The notes beneath the pieces were generated by a model that was not told the DNA's origin, did not search any database, and saw only the letters and a program-made list of their open reading frames with translations. Shown here in pieces: positions 48,001 to 61,092 of a stretch of DNA of 64,000 nucleotides. The position numbers and the translations under genes are program-made. The DNA comes from Dermatophagoides farinae. Its lineage: Eukaryota > Arthropoda > Arachnida > Sarcoptiformes > Pyroglyphidae. The stretch covers positions 4,193,001 through 4,257,000 of the forward strand of contig NC_134682.1 of NCBI RefSeq assembly GCF_024713945.1. Direction: 5' to 3'. Position 1 is the first letter of the stretch. Each line of letters begins with the position of its first letter.

Positions 48001-48551
48001 TTTGGAACATATGTGTGTGTGTGCAACACGACGGTATGTCCCAATCAAGCAAAAAATATAAAATAATAAAATACCATCGAAAAAAAAACACAAAAGGTAT
48101 TTCCTTTTTTTTCATCCTCATCACCATCATCATCACTAAAAATCAGCGAGCACAACACACACTGAGAGAGGATGTCGATAAAACATGGACCGTAGGGTCC
48201 GTGTAAATCTATTTGTTCATGTTTCAATGACAGAAGAGTTTTTTTTCCTATGAAACTGGCACGTGCCTGTGTGTTTAGGATTGTGACTAAAAAAAAACGA
48301 CAAATAACGAAAAAAAAATTGATGGTATGTAGTATGCGTAATGGATGACAATAGAGATCCTGTTTGTATGATCAAACATATAGGATATATCGTTATGAAT
48401 GAAGAAAAAAAAGACAGGAAAATGCCATTCGGTATTGGCATTATTATTATTCGGGGATCATCTCATCGTCATCATCATCATCATCGATTGTTATGATTTC
48501 ATTATGGATCGTTGCCGATTTTTTTTCCAAAATAGCACACAGTCTGTCACG

Positions 48552-48593
<42 letters not shown>

Positions 48594-51500
48594 TATATGT
48601 GAAAACAAATTCCATAGTGATCGTTAAAAATATTCAAATTGTTCGGTTTCGAATGGCTTGATTGGCCATACATACATATTGACAATGGTAATGCACCAAT
48701 ACACACACAAACACACACATAAATCGGGAAAAGCTCAACAGATGGTTGGGAGATTTTTATTAATTTTTTTTTTGATTGCCCGAAATCTGTATCAGATTTA
48801 TATATAACACAATCAGTGATTGTCAAATGTTCCAATTAATGACATGTCGATTATGGTTATTAGCTATACATGATGATCATCATCATTTCAAAACGGGTCA
48901 GTCAATTTTGTAGTGAAAAAAAAACTGTCTCTATCTATCAGGTCCCAAAAGACAGACACGCGACTTGAATAATTTTTTTGGTTTCAACAAAGCAGAAGGT
49001 ACATTTCTTCACCTAGGTCTCTCTATTCACTAATAGACCAATTGACCTTAGAAAAAAAAGATGATTACTACCCTAACTACATCATTCCTTATTACATCTT
49101 TCATATTTGATTTTCCAAGGCTGCTACTCGTTTTTTTTTCTATTTGAAATAAGTCGAGCATATGTTCATTTAGTTAGTTTTGAATATACAAACACACAAA
49201 AATAGTGATAGAGGATGCAAAGTCATGCTTTGAAAACGAAAAAAAAACTAAATTGGAATTTATCTCATTGTTTCGGCTGTTTATATTGTGTGTGTGGAAC
49301 AAAGATACGTGTGGGTATTACGTAAACTTGAACAAAAAACAACACAGAGGTCAAATAATGATAAGATTAAAAATGAATCTAAAGACTTGGGTCATATAAG
49401 GGCCACGTGCCAAAAACCAAAAAACCGAAACCATTCAATGAGGCCATTGGCCGTTTTATTAACGGGGTCCAAGATGCAAATGACGACGACGATGATGATG
49501 ATATTTACTTAAAGCCAAACACACATACAAAAAAAATTGGACATAAATCAGTCACCAAAAAACCTTTTGGGTGTATGCTAAGTATTGAATTCATCCAGAG
49601 AAAAAAAACGAAAAACAAGGCGTATTTCTTTTGTAATCTCATACTTTTCAAACGGAAGCTATGGTGATGTGATTGAAAATCTTATTACATTGTTATGTTA
49701 TGTTGTGTTGTGTTTTTTTTCAGAAAAAAAAGATTTGGGTGGATTTTTTCACAAAAAATTAAATAATTTTTTTCTGGTAAAAAAAATTTCAAGATTTTTA
49801 ATGAACGGATGATGATTATTTTTTTCTGGTTAAAAAGAATCTGGCATCCGCACCTTTCTTTCTTTCTCTCTCTCTCTCTCATTATTAAACATCTGCCATA
49901 CGTTTTTGTTTAAAATGAAAAAATTGGATTAATGTCAACAGTGATGACAATAGGACATCAAAAAAAAAAATTTTATCAGTATCAACAGGTATCACATCGA
50001 AAGGGTTTGATGTAATTTTGTGTGCATGTGTGCATGTGACACAAACGGATGTATCGTTCAATTTTATCTGCAAAAAAAATGTAATTTTCAATTCAACAAA
50101 TCTCAGCAATAGTTCAACAACATTATTTTTAATCTTGTAATTCGTATATATTGCCATTTTCATGTTTACGATTCTCGTGATTACACACACACACATCTAT
50201 CTCTAACTAAATATATAAAGAGTAGGTAAATAGATACATATATAGTCATTCAATGTCATCTATATATTCATCATCATTGACATTTGACCTCTAATATAAA
50301 CACACTATCACTCATTTAGGCTTTGAATGTTTTTCTCTATTGATTCTCTCTCTAGGTTCAGGAGCCATAGTGACGATATAATAAAAATCAGGATCCATCA
50401 TAATGCTCTCAAAATCTCGATTAAGAAATGAATGTAGAAAAAAAGAGACTTTCATTCACTACCATAACATCTTTCTTTTTTTTCAATATCTATTTTATTC
50501 AGGCGCCATTATTTTTTGCTGTACATACAACAAACACAATGACGGTCAATATCTCTAATATGAATGTCATCATCATCATCATTGCTTGCCATACATTCGA
50601 TGAACACACACACACACACATAGACACAGACAGAACACACAAATTTCATTCATACACCACCACCACCACCATCATTATTGTAGAGGTTAAAATGCTCATA
50701 AAAAAAGTAAAAACAGGAAAACACAACAACAAAAAAAAATTTCAGATTCATCAATGCATAAAGATATCAATTATAGATATGAGACCATGCATAGTGAATG
50801 ATTGAGAAGAAAAAATATTTTTATTGTTTGTAACCAAAGAGAGAGAGAAAGAAAGATAAGTCAAAATCAATGATTTTTTTTGTTGTTGTTTTTGTTGAAT
50901 ATACCAACAAAAAAAAACCAAATGATACAAATGAACCAGAAACACAATGACATACTATTCATATATGATTCTTCAATAGAAAAAAAAAATATCAAAATGA
51001 CGATTATAAGTCGAGTACCGAAATCGATATTCTCGTCGCATCAGAGCATCATGTTTGTTGTTATATAACATGGATGATAATGGAAAGCAAACAGACACAC
51101 AAACACATTGAAGGAGAGAGAGAGAGAAAAAAAAAAGATACCATATATTACCATGTGAAAGGTGATATGAAGAGAGCTGTATGTATGTGGAATGTTTTGA
51201 TGTTTTGTTTTTGTATGTTGGTGAGAAAGAAAGAAATTTTTGCTTTCGCAAATTTTTTTTTCTCATTATTAGTGATTAGATTTGAAAACTAATCATAGAA
51301 AAAAATATAGAAATAGAAATAAGGAAAACAAATTATTTCCGTAAATTGGAGATGAATTCATCCAATAGATAGATTTCTCTCGTTCCTCGATCGATCGATC
51401 GATTGATCCGATCAAAAATTCAAAGTGAAATTTGATTGATTGATTGATCGATCAAGTCTCATCATCATCATCATCAGATCGATAATGACCAATGCAAATT

Positions 51501-54500
51501 GGTCAATCAAATTGTACTGTATATTGTTGGCATGTTGAGAATCGATCATTTTAACACTTTTTGTTGCTGTCTATGCCGCAATCAACATCATCATCATCAT
51601 AAATTGGGTGCCAAATCATACACATAGGTAAATCATTTTCTAACGAGAAAAAAGAAAAAAATTTTCAAAGTCGACAAAAAAATTTGGGTCATTCATATGT
51701 CTGCGTATGTGTGTGTGTGTGTGTGAACCGGAAACATCAAAAAAAAAAACTAAACCCTCATTCAATCATTGTTGTCGATTATTTAGTGTTTATATGAGCA
51801 GCAAACAAAAAAAAATGTTTGTTTGTGTGTGGGCGACAAAAAGTCAGGCAAAGCAAAGCAAAGCAAAAAAAAAAATAAGGTTAAACAAAATGTACGCATC
51901 TTTTTTTTATTATTATTTATGTTTCGAATGTATCAATGTATCTATCTCTCATATACCACGATGATGATGATGATCAAGTCATCAGCCTTTTATCACATTT
52001 TTTCTTTTTTTTTTACCAAAACAAAAAAGAAAGGAAAAAATCCAATTGAGAGGCACCCAAAATAAAATTTCAATTCTTTGCCGGTAATCATTCATTTCTC
52101 ACAAATATCCGTGACAAAAAAAATATGATGATAAATTTCTTGGCATTCATGTGAAAAGAATAATAATAATTGTCAATATTCTTGTCGCTATAATGAATGA
52201 GGGAAAGAGATGAACAAAAAAAAATTCCTAAAATTGAATGAGAAAATTTTTTTTGGTATTTCCAATTTTTATACTTGAAAATACCCAAAGATGGACCAAA
52301 GATTGCCATCCATCGATATATAAAATCTATATAAATCTAAAAAAACAATCAATCCCTACCAACAGTGATCTAGAGGTGGTGGTGGAAAGAGGGGTAATCG
52401 AAAAAATCCACCATAGTTCATCGGCTTCTATAGATGAATAGATTGTTTCATGTAGTGTTTGTGTTTATGTGTGCGTGTAAGTAAAGTAGTTTTTCCACCA
52501 TTTTTCTGGTCATACGACGACGACCATAGATAAATAGGCATTATATAATAATGAAAAAAAAATATCAAAAGGTTGGACCCATCATTCATTCATTACTATA
52601 CTGATGATGATGATGATTATTTCATTCTGATCATTCTATACATTCAATTCGACATGACTTTGAGATTTATATGTATGACTGGATTGGACTTGTTGCTTCT
52701 TCTGTAGTCGATTTGTCTTTTTTTGCCTCATCGTATATTATTATTATTATTAATGACAACCCGATGAATGGACAAACTACACTACTATTTATTTGATCGA
52801 TCATTCGCTGTAATGACGATGACCAAAACATTTATATATATAAAAAAAAGACGAGGATACCATTATCATCAACATAATCATCAAATGATGATGGTCAGTG
52901 CAGAGCAACAACGAAAAAAAACCCGTATGAAAAGGGTTATATATCAGCAAATCATAAACACAAACCAATGGTTATCATTCATTTTGCATTCCATTCGTGA
53001 AAAAAATTTTGACAAATCTTTATCCATCTAAGAAAACTAGAAAATATATTTTGTTTGTACGTAAATGAAAACAAAACAAAACAAAAAAAAATTTCATCAT
53101 CATCATAAGAAATTCGAGAAAAACCGGATCTATTTTTTAATTCATTCGACGATCGATATTAGTTGCAAAGAGAGACTATTCTAAAGCAAGCAATCAGGCA
53201 ACAAAAACGTACTCAACCCTTTTATCATCATAATCATCATCATTGATGATTATGATGATGGCGCCCATATTTAGAATGTTCAAAAATCAGTATTAATAAA
53301 TATATAGAACTGATGAATTAATGTAGCTATACTATTATTTTCATTAAATTGAAAATTGTAGATTATCCATAGATTTGTGCGCGTAATTGGAAGCTGTTGT
53401 TGGTATTATTAAAATGAAATCAAAAAGAAAAAAGAAAAAACAAACTTGGACATTGGTTGGTTGGTTGATAATGGCAACAACAACAACAACAAAAAAAATT
53501 GAATAAATCGACTATTATTATTATTAAACAGAATATTACCTTCTGGCTATATTTATATGAAAAAAAACAACCAACTTTAATCACATCAAGTGTCTGTATT
53601 ATGAACAAATAATGTTATATTACACAATGAATGAATCACATGAATAGTCGACATTTTCATGCTAGATTAAACTGGATACTAAATGAATGAATGAATTGAT
53701 GGATATATGGACTACATCATTACTTAACTACTCTATTTTTATATATTTAACAAATCTAGTAGAGTTCTTGAGTTTAGAATTAGAATTTAAATTTGTTAAA
53801 TGTCTATTTACTATCCGTTGGACAGAAAAAAAAATAGAAAGTGAGAAAATAAATTATCCAAATACAATATATAACAAAAATGGGTGGTAGTAACAAAAAT
53901 AGAAACACAGGCCATCATTTGTTTGTTTCATTCATTTTAAAATGACAAATTCGGTCGAATAATGATCTTACGATCAAGTAAGTATCCCTCGACAGTTTTT
54001 TTTCGTGTGCTGGGGGAGGGAAAGTAGTGGTAAGAGGTGATGTATGACTTTTTTTTACCCTTTAAGAAAAAATCGAGAGCCGCTTGGCACCAAATTCATC
54101 ATCATACCTCATTGGCTCCAAAATTCCAGACTTACAGTATTTTTCCGTTTTTTTTCGTTGTTGTTATAATTATTTGATTTCATCATCATTATCATCATCA
54201 GTGGAAAAAAATGATGAGTGAAAACAAGAGTTTTGTGCCGGTCTGCTGATCTGAAGATGTCTTAAAAGATGATGATGATGATGATGATGGTAATAAGAAA
54301 TGAATCAACCATCATCATCATCATCAGCAACAATAACTAAAAAAAAAACAAAAAACTACGCAGAAATAAAAATTTTCAATGAACAGAAGCCAACTACAAC
54401 CATCACCACCACCACCATCATCATCAGCAGCAGCAATACAAAACATGTGATAGAAGCAAAAAATAGCTATGTTAGCTAATTTAAAACATTTTTCTTTTTT

Positions 54501-57500
54501 TGATCAAGTAAAGGATAAAAAAAGGGTTGGGGATAAGATTTATTAATATAAATGGAATATGAATAAATGAAAAAAATACGGGTGGCATCGAGCACAATCA
54601 ACTTTGCCATTCATTCATTCATTACATTTCATTTCTATCTATACATCTCTCTCTCAATCACACAACTTAGAAAGACAAACGGACAAAAAAAAACTTGAAT
54701 AATAATTGATCGTTAACCATTCTATATGGATAGTAAAAAAAAACTTTGAAGTCATACAGAGAGAGAGAAAGAGAAAGCGAACAAAAAGAAATCTGATTGA
54801 ACCAAAGTTTTTTCAAATGGATAAAAACAATGAAAATGGTTATGATGATGATAATGTGAGTACAACACACACACGATAATTGCTCGTCAATTTCATCTTT
54901 AAAAATCATGATTATGATGATGATGATGATGACATTACAAAGGCAAGAACAAAAAAAACAAGGGAAAGATAAGAAATAAACCCTTTCGATATATTTCTGT
55001 TTTCTTATCACCAAAAAAATTTTTTTTTATTCTCATTGATAACAAACAAACGAATGTGTGTGTGTGTGTATATTTCTGTGATTACATTAGGTAGCTGTAG
55101 GTAATGTGTGATTTGTAATTGTTATCGATGAAAAAAATGATACTTTTTTTGGTTTCAAGGTAAAGAAAAAAGAAGGATCCTCTTTCATTTCGTTTCATTT
55201 CTATATTACTAGCTCTTGTCATGTCAAAAGTAAACAGGACAAAATTCAATTGGTCACTAGTTATGGGTGCGAAAAATGAAAAACATTTGTCAACATTGAA
55301 AAATTGTCATTCATTCAGGTAGGCATAAAAGAGGCACCACTATTATAACAATGTTACAATGAACTTTTTTTTTTGTCATCATTATCATTATTAAATATCC
55401 AACAAGACGCCAAACAGAAAAAAAAATGACAGATTGAAAATAGAGATTCACACACTTGGCCTACACTCATGATATGTCGCCAAACGCCCACAAAAATGAG
55501 GATGTAATAAAAACTAATTAGATACAAACACTAAACAATTAACTAACTTACTTACTAGACAAAAAAAAATCCGGGTCGACAGTTTAAAGTTCAAGAGACA
55601 ATAAAAGAAAAACAACAAAAAGCTAGAGCAAAAGAAATCGATAACAAGATAAACAACATAACCATAATAATCAAATTTAAATGCGAATTGGGCGTCCGGG
55701 CATATAATTTGTTTTGTTTTTTTTTGTTTTGTTTCACATATGAAGCTCAATGAGTCAATAATTCAAGAGGCGAATTTTTTGAAAAATAAAATGAAAAAAA
55801 AACTTACCTATGGAACATAATTCGATAAATGTATTTGCATGACGACGTATGATGGCCTCAATCGTTGATGTTGAACAAGATTGATGATCATTCGAATTGT
55901 TTGTCCATGAATTATGCTGTTGTTGTTGTTGTTGTTGTTTTTCATATACAATCGGTTCATCATCATCATCATGGCGACTAGTAAATTGTCGATGATCAGA
56001 TTTCATACGTTTCGATGGATGGTTTAAACTTCGAATCGATGTTTTCCGTTTCCTTAATGATGAAACATTCGTATTATCATCATCATCATTTTCATTATCA
56101 GAACAATGGTTTTTTGTCATTCTTCGTACAGTTTTTCTTAACCTTCCAATATCGACATCATCTTGATGATGATTACTTATACTATATCGACGAATTCGAT
56201 GATTACGTCGATTACATTGTTGTTGTTGTTTATTCGGTTTTTGACAAGTATTTGTTGCTGTTGCTGATAATAGATTCGATAAAATAACCAATAGATAATC
56301 CAGATAATCGGTTGCAATGATTGAACTGACATCCCATGATAATTCTTTCAGGATAAGTTGTTCCCATATCTATACAAAAAAATAATAATAAGATATATTT
56401 CAATTTATAATTGACAAATGAAAAAAAACAAACAAACCAGAATTTCTTTCACGGTGAATGCATGATCACTTGCAAAGCTTAAAAATTCCAGATCGAATGT
56501 ATTACATTGACGTATTTTTGATGCAATCAACATGCATACAATGCCAGCCAATTGTAATTGTTGTTTAGGTACAGTAGGTTTAGCCAATATAAATCGATCC
56601 AAGTAATTGACCGAAAGGCTAAATATGCCAGGTTCACATTTGTATTGTTCACATACCTAGAGATGGTTAAATAATAAAAAAAAAAATAAAAGAGTCAAGA
56701 AAAAAAGATAATAAAATTAAAAATCCGAGACAAGACAAAGAAAATATATTTGCATAGACGAAAAAAAAAATTTCTTTTTTTTTGTTAAATCAAATACAAA
56801 AAAAAAGAAAAAGAAATTTAGTCTCTTTCGTGTCTATATTTGTGATGATGAAATGGCATGTTTGCCCCTCAAACAAATACACAAAACACAGACATGAACA
56901 GGAAATCTCTACGTATATGTTGAATGATGGTATTTGATAAAAAAAAAATTTGGTTAGATTTCATTTACATTTGACTATTTTCACATATATTGTACACATA
57001 TATTTACATACCTCGTGCATCCATTCGGTCAATTCAAAACGTGTTTTTTCATTTATATCACTTGTCGATGAACGATATACAGCATCGATTACATTCAATG
57101 GTATATATCGCTGTTCAATCGATAACATTCTTTTAAGAATTCTTTCTTGATCATCAAGTAGATTTTGATCTAGATGACTGATTACCGATTCTGGTTCTTC
57201 CGCTAGTCGTTGCCTTGGCTGTGGTGGTAGCTGTTGTTGTTGTTGTTGTTGATGACTAATTGACATTCGATTTTGATTCGATTTGGTTTGTTGTAATTGT
57301 TGTTGGTGTTGCTGTTGTAGTTGGCTCTCATGATCACCACTATCATATGGTTTTCGTTTTCTACAATTTCTATTATTTGTTCGATAATGATGATGTTCAT
57401 CATCACCATAACTAGAATGAATAGATGATATAATTGATGTATTTGAATCATAACCACTTGAATCGCTTGTTGGTGATGATTGATCCAATGATTGATAATG

Positions 57501-57650
57501 ATGTATAGCAATTCGATGTGATCCATTTCTATGTGAACGATGTAAATTTAAATGATTCTGTCCTAACGACGATGATGATGATGATGTGGTTGATGATGAT
57601 GGTGGTGATTGTGGACTAGGTTCATTGCAAATCAATATTTGATGTTCCAT
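39860..57650 (-). CDS. CycD: G1/S cyclin D, enlarged
   Basis: Regulatory partner of CDK4/6 that drives Rb phosphorylation and S-phase entry. Five exons: 57012-57650, 56438-56656, 55808-56369, 41-kb exon 40871-41238, and 39860-40762; total 2691 nt, 896 residues, about three times the vertebrate length. Begins MEHQILICNEPSPQ with LxCxE (LICNE, residues 6-10), the Rb-binding motif. First cyclin fold: LLDDQERILKRMLSIEQRYI, ELTEWMHEVCEQYKCEPGIF, VNYLDRFILAKP, IVCMLIASKIRQ, VKEILIWEQLILKELSWDVS. Second fold: IIRRHANTFIELCSI joined across a 14.6 kb intron to DITFVSVEPSVIASACVATA. Low-complexity inserts (poly-Q, Asp, Asn) of about 130 and 75 residues interrupt the second fold, and a poly-Q and acidic tail follows. 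Phase is continuous across all junctions. Confidence 0.93.
40871..41238 (-). CDS. CycD: Cyclin D exon 4
   Basis: 368 nt, from ITFVSVEPSVIASACVATAL to EKQLGIDS, with a Thr/Asn/Met-rich insert between. Acceptor AAAG, donor GTAAGC. Assigned to cyclin D because its start completes the helix broken at the end of exon 3. Confidence 0.9.
44611..44621 (+). promoter_or_regulatory. Monomeric nuclear-receptor site (ROR/HR3 type)
   Basis: TATTTAGGTCA fits the published ROR-type consensus WAWNTRGGTCA. It lies 232 bp from the DR1 element. Function is inferred. Confidence 0.35.
44853..44865 (+). promoter_or_regulatory. DR1 nuclear-receptor element
   Basis: AGGTCATAGGTCA: two perfect half-sites in direct repeat with one base between, the form bound by RXR/USP heterodimers and HNF4-type receptors. 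Further single half-sites surround it. Binding is inferred. Confidence 0.45.
45009..45038. repeat. CA microsatellite
   Basis: (CA)n of 30 bp, among the longest CA tracts I noticed in the cyclin D intron. Confidence 0.9.
45513..45542. repeat. ATG/GAT trinucleotide repeat
   Basis: Perfect (ATG)n of 30 bp in the cyclin D intron. Confidence 0.9.
46209..46415 (+). other. Exon-like open frame inside the cyclin D intron
   Basis: 68 codons and a stop without an obvious start, opposite in strand to cyclin D. From 46296 the translation is VHLLENGKTRQFTDYGDP then IEYFGVHLPPSLATLIILND, balanced in composition and unlike the repeat-driven frames around it. A TTTTTTCTCTAG acceptor ends at 46294 and would start a terminal exon. 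I do not recognise the product. It may be a last exon, a pseudogene piece or a mobile-element fragment. Confidence 0.3.
48553..48589. repeat. TC microsatellite
   Basis: Perfect (TC)n of 37 bp in the cyclin D intron. Confidence 0.95.
53224..53259. repeat. 16-bp perfect hairpin in the cyclin D intron
   Basis: ATCATCATAATCATCA, four bases, then its exact reverse complement (53244-53259). Built from ATC/GAT units, so it may have grown from a microsatellite. Confidence 0.85.
55808..56369 (-). CDS. CycD: Cyclin D exon 3
   Basis: 562 nt, IWEQLILKELSWDVSSIIAT to HANTFIELCSI plus a split codon. A basic/Asp-rich/poly-Q insert of about 130 residues separates two helices of the second cyclin fold. Confidence 0.92.
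56438..56656 (-). CDS. CycD: Cyclin D exon 2
   Basis: 73 codons, VCEQYKCEPGIFSLSVNYLD to FTVKEIL: the core of the first cyclin box. Acceptor TCTAG, donor GTTTGT. Confidence 0.94.
57012..57650 (-). CDS. CycD: Cyclin D exon 1
   Basis: 213 codons from MEHQILICNE to LTEWMHE, with Ser/Pro, His and poly-Q stretches between the LxCxE motif and the cyclin box. Donor GTATGT. Confidence 0.94.
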
Positions 57651-57917
57651 GTTCCTGATAATGATGGATGATTTATATGGGTACGGTGACAAGATGATTT
57701 TTTCAAAATCAAAAAAAAAAAAAAAAAAAAATGAAAAATCTTCAAATTTACACACACAAAAACAATCACACAAAACAGAAAAAAAAATGTGAAAAAAAAG
57801 TCAGGGAAATGGAAATAGAAAAGTTGAAATCAGAATAAAGTTTCGTTTCGAACATGCGCCCAAATATATAAAAAGATAACGTGTGTTTCGAATGAATTTT
57901 TTTTAAGGTCGATGTAG

Positions 57918-57941
57918 GTGTGTGTGTGTGTGTGTGTGTGT
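57918..57941. repeat. GT microsatellite
   Basis: (GT)n of 24 bp about 270 bp upstream of the cyclin D start codon. Confidence 0.9.
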
Positions 57942-60900
57942 AAGGGTGCTGTTTGTGTGTTTGTTGTCGTTTACTTTTGATGTGCTGGATCCCCAAAGAC
58001 ACACAAGACAATTTTTTCTGGTATTTTTTTTTGTTTTGTTTTACAAATGATGATGAAGATGATTCGAATTTAAAATTCGAAATTTAACAATTTAAAAAAA
58101 AAATTAAAACAAAATTCTCGTTTTAAAAACAATTTATGGGTATAAAAAAACAAACAGAAAATCAAAAAAAAGGAAATTTTTTTTTTTTTATAAATCGAAC
58201 ATTGATTGTGATTGTGTATTGATTGGTGACAAGAATTGAATTTTTATTCTCTCTTTGGCATTCATCTGATAGATGATGACACAAAAGAGAATGTGTGTGT
58301 GTATGGGTGGGTGTATGTGAAACAAAATGTAAAAAAAAAATAAGGATCACACACACACAATGATGATTGGATTGGTTGGATTTTGGTAATGATTGTGGTG
58401 ATGGTAGTGTTGGTGGTTGTGGTGGTGGTGGCTGTGGTGGTGATGGTGACAAAAATTGAAAGGGTATGATGATGAAATGGAAGAACACAACATTTTCGAA
58501 AATTAAAAAAAAAAAAAATTAAAAATGAAGAAAAATGTTTGAAATGGAAGAAAATGAAAAATTTTTTTCCATTATCCTGCCATTCATTATTGGTTATTTA
58601 AAAAAAAATTTTTTTTTCTTTGGTCCATGATCATGATCATCATCATCATTCATATTATAAAAACATGAAACAATTTCGATTTTTTTTTGTTCAATTTCTA
58701 TGATGAAACACAAATTTTTCTATTTTTTTCTTCAAGAAAAAAAAAACAAAAATCAAGAAAAAGTGAAATTCTCATTCACAAACCATCAACTATCAACAAC
58801 CATTCGAATGTAAGTTACAAATTGAAATGTTTGAACCATATATATAAAACTTTAGTTCTGTTTTGTGATGGTGTTGATCATCAATCAGCGTCTGAATGAT
58901 CGTTTTCGTGAACAGCAGCATATACAACATACATACAGAAACAGACACAGACAAACCATTCGCTGATATCTTCTGTACGCGCCGGTTCTTCATTGATAAT
59001 GATGATGATGATGATGGGTAGAGGTATGGCCATCAGAAAGAATATCTACACATTCGAGATGATGATGATGATGATGTTGAACACGCGCAACAGATTATCA
59101 ACTATTCATTCACAGGTAGTGGTATTTTTCGAAACATTAGGGCCAAAAAAAAAAAAAAAAAAAATTTTTTCATAGCTGCGGAATATGTATATATAGTACG
59201 CAAGGTACAGGTACGGTTATATTAAATACTATCGACTAATGCTACTACCTATCCATATCCATATATATATTGATTAATATATACTTACTTTGGCCCGTAT
59301 ATATATAAAAAAAAAGCGCAACAGGCGTACCGATAAAAATGATGTGATCGACCCTAAACACCTCCTCCTCCTCCTTCTCCTTCTAATCGCAGTAGATTTC
59401 AATTTTCGAATGTCCGGATTATTTTGTCGTTGTTGTTGATGTTAGGCGTCATCAAGACGCCAGGTCACCAATGTAATCAATGTAATCGAATCTACTAGCT
59501 GTATTATTATTGCACAGACATAGAAATATTCTCACGGTCGGAAAAAAATTGATCGGAAAAATTTTCGGTTTTTTTTCTGGTGGTAGGATAACACATACCC
59601 AAAAAAAAAAAAAAAAAAGAATTCTTTGGAACCATTGCTTGGATTTGATGAGAATTTTTTTTTTACTTACTTTGATTTGTAGAATTTCCATTCAGAATCA
59701 AGACTTGATCATCCAATCTAATTAGAATGAAAATAAAAATGAGAAAAAAAAACAAAGTAAAAAACATCGAGTGTTTGTTTGTTACAGATCAAATTTCATA
59801 GCCCATTGTTGATTTGGTCAATTTTGCTGAATCGTTGATGTCTTTCCTGTTATTATATTTTCATCTGGTAATTTGCCCAGATTTCTTCATTTCTTCAGTT
59901 GTTTTTTTTCTGCTGAGAGATCACTTACATGATGGATTGGATAAATTTTTTTTTTGTTTTGGCCAAAAAATTTTTTTGTTTTTTTTAATGAGAATGATTT
60001 TTTGATTTTTAATGTAATTCTAATTCTAATTCTCATTATTATGAATATATATACTCAGCTATTTTGACATGTTGTTGTACATTGACTATTTCCACATTTC
60101 GATCCAACAATAATCAATATCGAACAAAAATGATGATATGAAAGATGGATTATATCATATGCAAGAGCAAAAAAAAAATTATTAACGATAAATTTACGAC
60201 ACACACACACACACACATACGTACTTGATATCCGGTTTTTTTTTCATTACTAAAAATGGTTTTTTTTTCTCTTTGTCTGTAAATCTGTCTGTCTTTTTCA
60301 TTCGTTGAATTTGAAAAACGGTAATTTAATGGTCTGTTTATAATGATGATGATTATTATTATTATTATTACGTCTTGTTTGTCGTTGTCTTTGTAGTCAT
60401 CGTTTGTATATATGTGATATAATAATAAAAATTCAAGCTCAAAACCACAACGTTGATGATCATGATGATGATGATGATGACGACGACGACGATATGATGA
60501 TAATTTATCCAATGACAACAAACAATGGGGTATAACCTTCTTTTTTTTTTGTTTTTGTTTTTTTGTTTCCACTTACGTTCACATTATGTTTTTTTTCACA
60601 GTTTCTTACTTACGCCCGAATAATACCGAATCATCTGTTTTTTTTTTGTTTGTTTGTTTGTTTGTTTCTCATTCATGAATGGTAGCCAAAAAATATTTTA
60701 AAAAATAACAGACAGCAGAATTGTCGTGTCAGGATAAAGATATATTCACGCACACACACAAAAAAAAAGAATCAAGACAAAGAATCCGATGAATGAACGA
60801 AACGTAATACGTTTATGCAATTTTAAAAAAAATCATGTTGTTGTATGAATGAATGAATGATGTGTTTACACCATTTTTCATTTTTAAACTTTATGTGTTT

Positions 60901-61055
60901 CCTCATCATCATCATCATCATCATCGTTTAACCCTTAACCCGAAATGGAATAAAGATGTTCAAGAATTCTGATGATTTCAAATTTCAAACAAATTTCAAC
61001 CAACTGATTTATTTGATTCATCGAATGAAATGTTTTTTTTCCACTTGACATCACA

Positions 61056-61058
<3 letters not shown>

Positions 61059-61088
<30 letters not shown>
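61059..61088. repeat. GA microsatellite
   Basis: Perfect (GA)n of 30 bp in the region upstream of cyclin D. Confidence 0.95.

Positions 61089-61092
<4 letters not shown>

Larger units (their letters stand above)
41239..55807 (-). other. Giant cyclin D intron (14.6 kb)
   Basis: Between exons 3 and 4. Bordered by donor CATAG|GTAAGTT and acceptor TATAAAG. Filled with CA, GT, TC, GAT and A/T runs. It also holds about 14 AGGTCA half-sites between 41.7 and 50.3 kb, one exon-like open frame (46209-46415) and a 16-bp hairpin (53224-53259). Apart from these I see nothing that looks coding on either strand. Confidence 0.85.

Noticed and set aside
50428-50805. Plus-strand 125-codon frame in the cyclin D intron
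   Set aside because: Composition follows CA, ACC and ATC repeats; no domain visible.
58162-58488. Minus-strand 108-codon Pro-rich frame
   Set aside because: Pro run comes from a GGT/GTG repeat; might be 5' UTR of cyclin D but not a protein.
60150-60572. Minus-strand 140-codon frame
   Set aside because: Composed of His, Asp and Ile runs from GAT repeats with Lys-rich ends; upstream of cyclin D and unrecognised.
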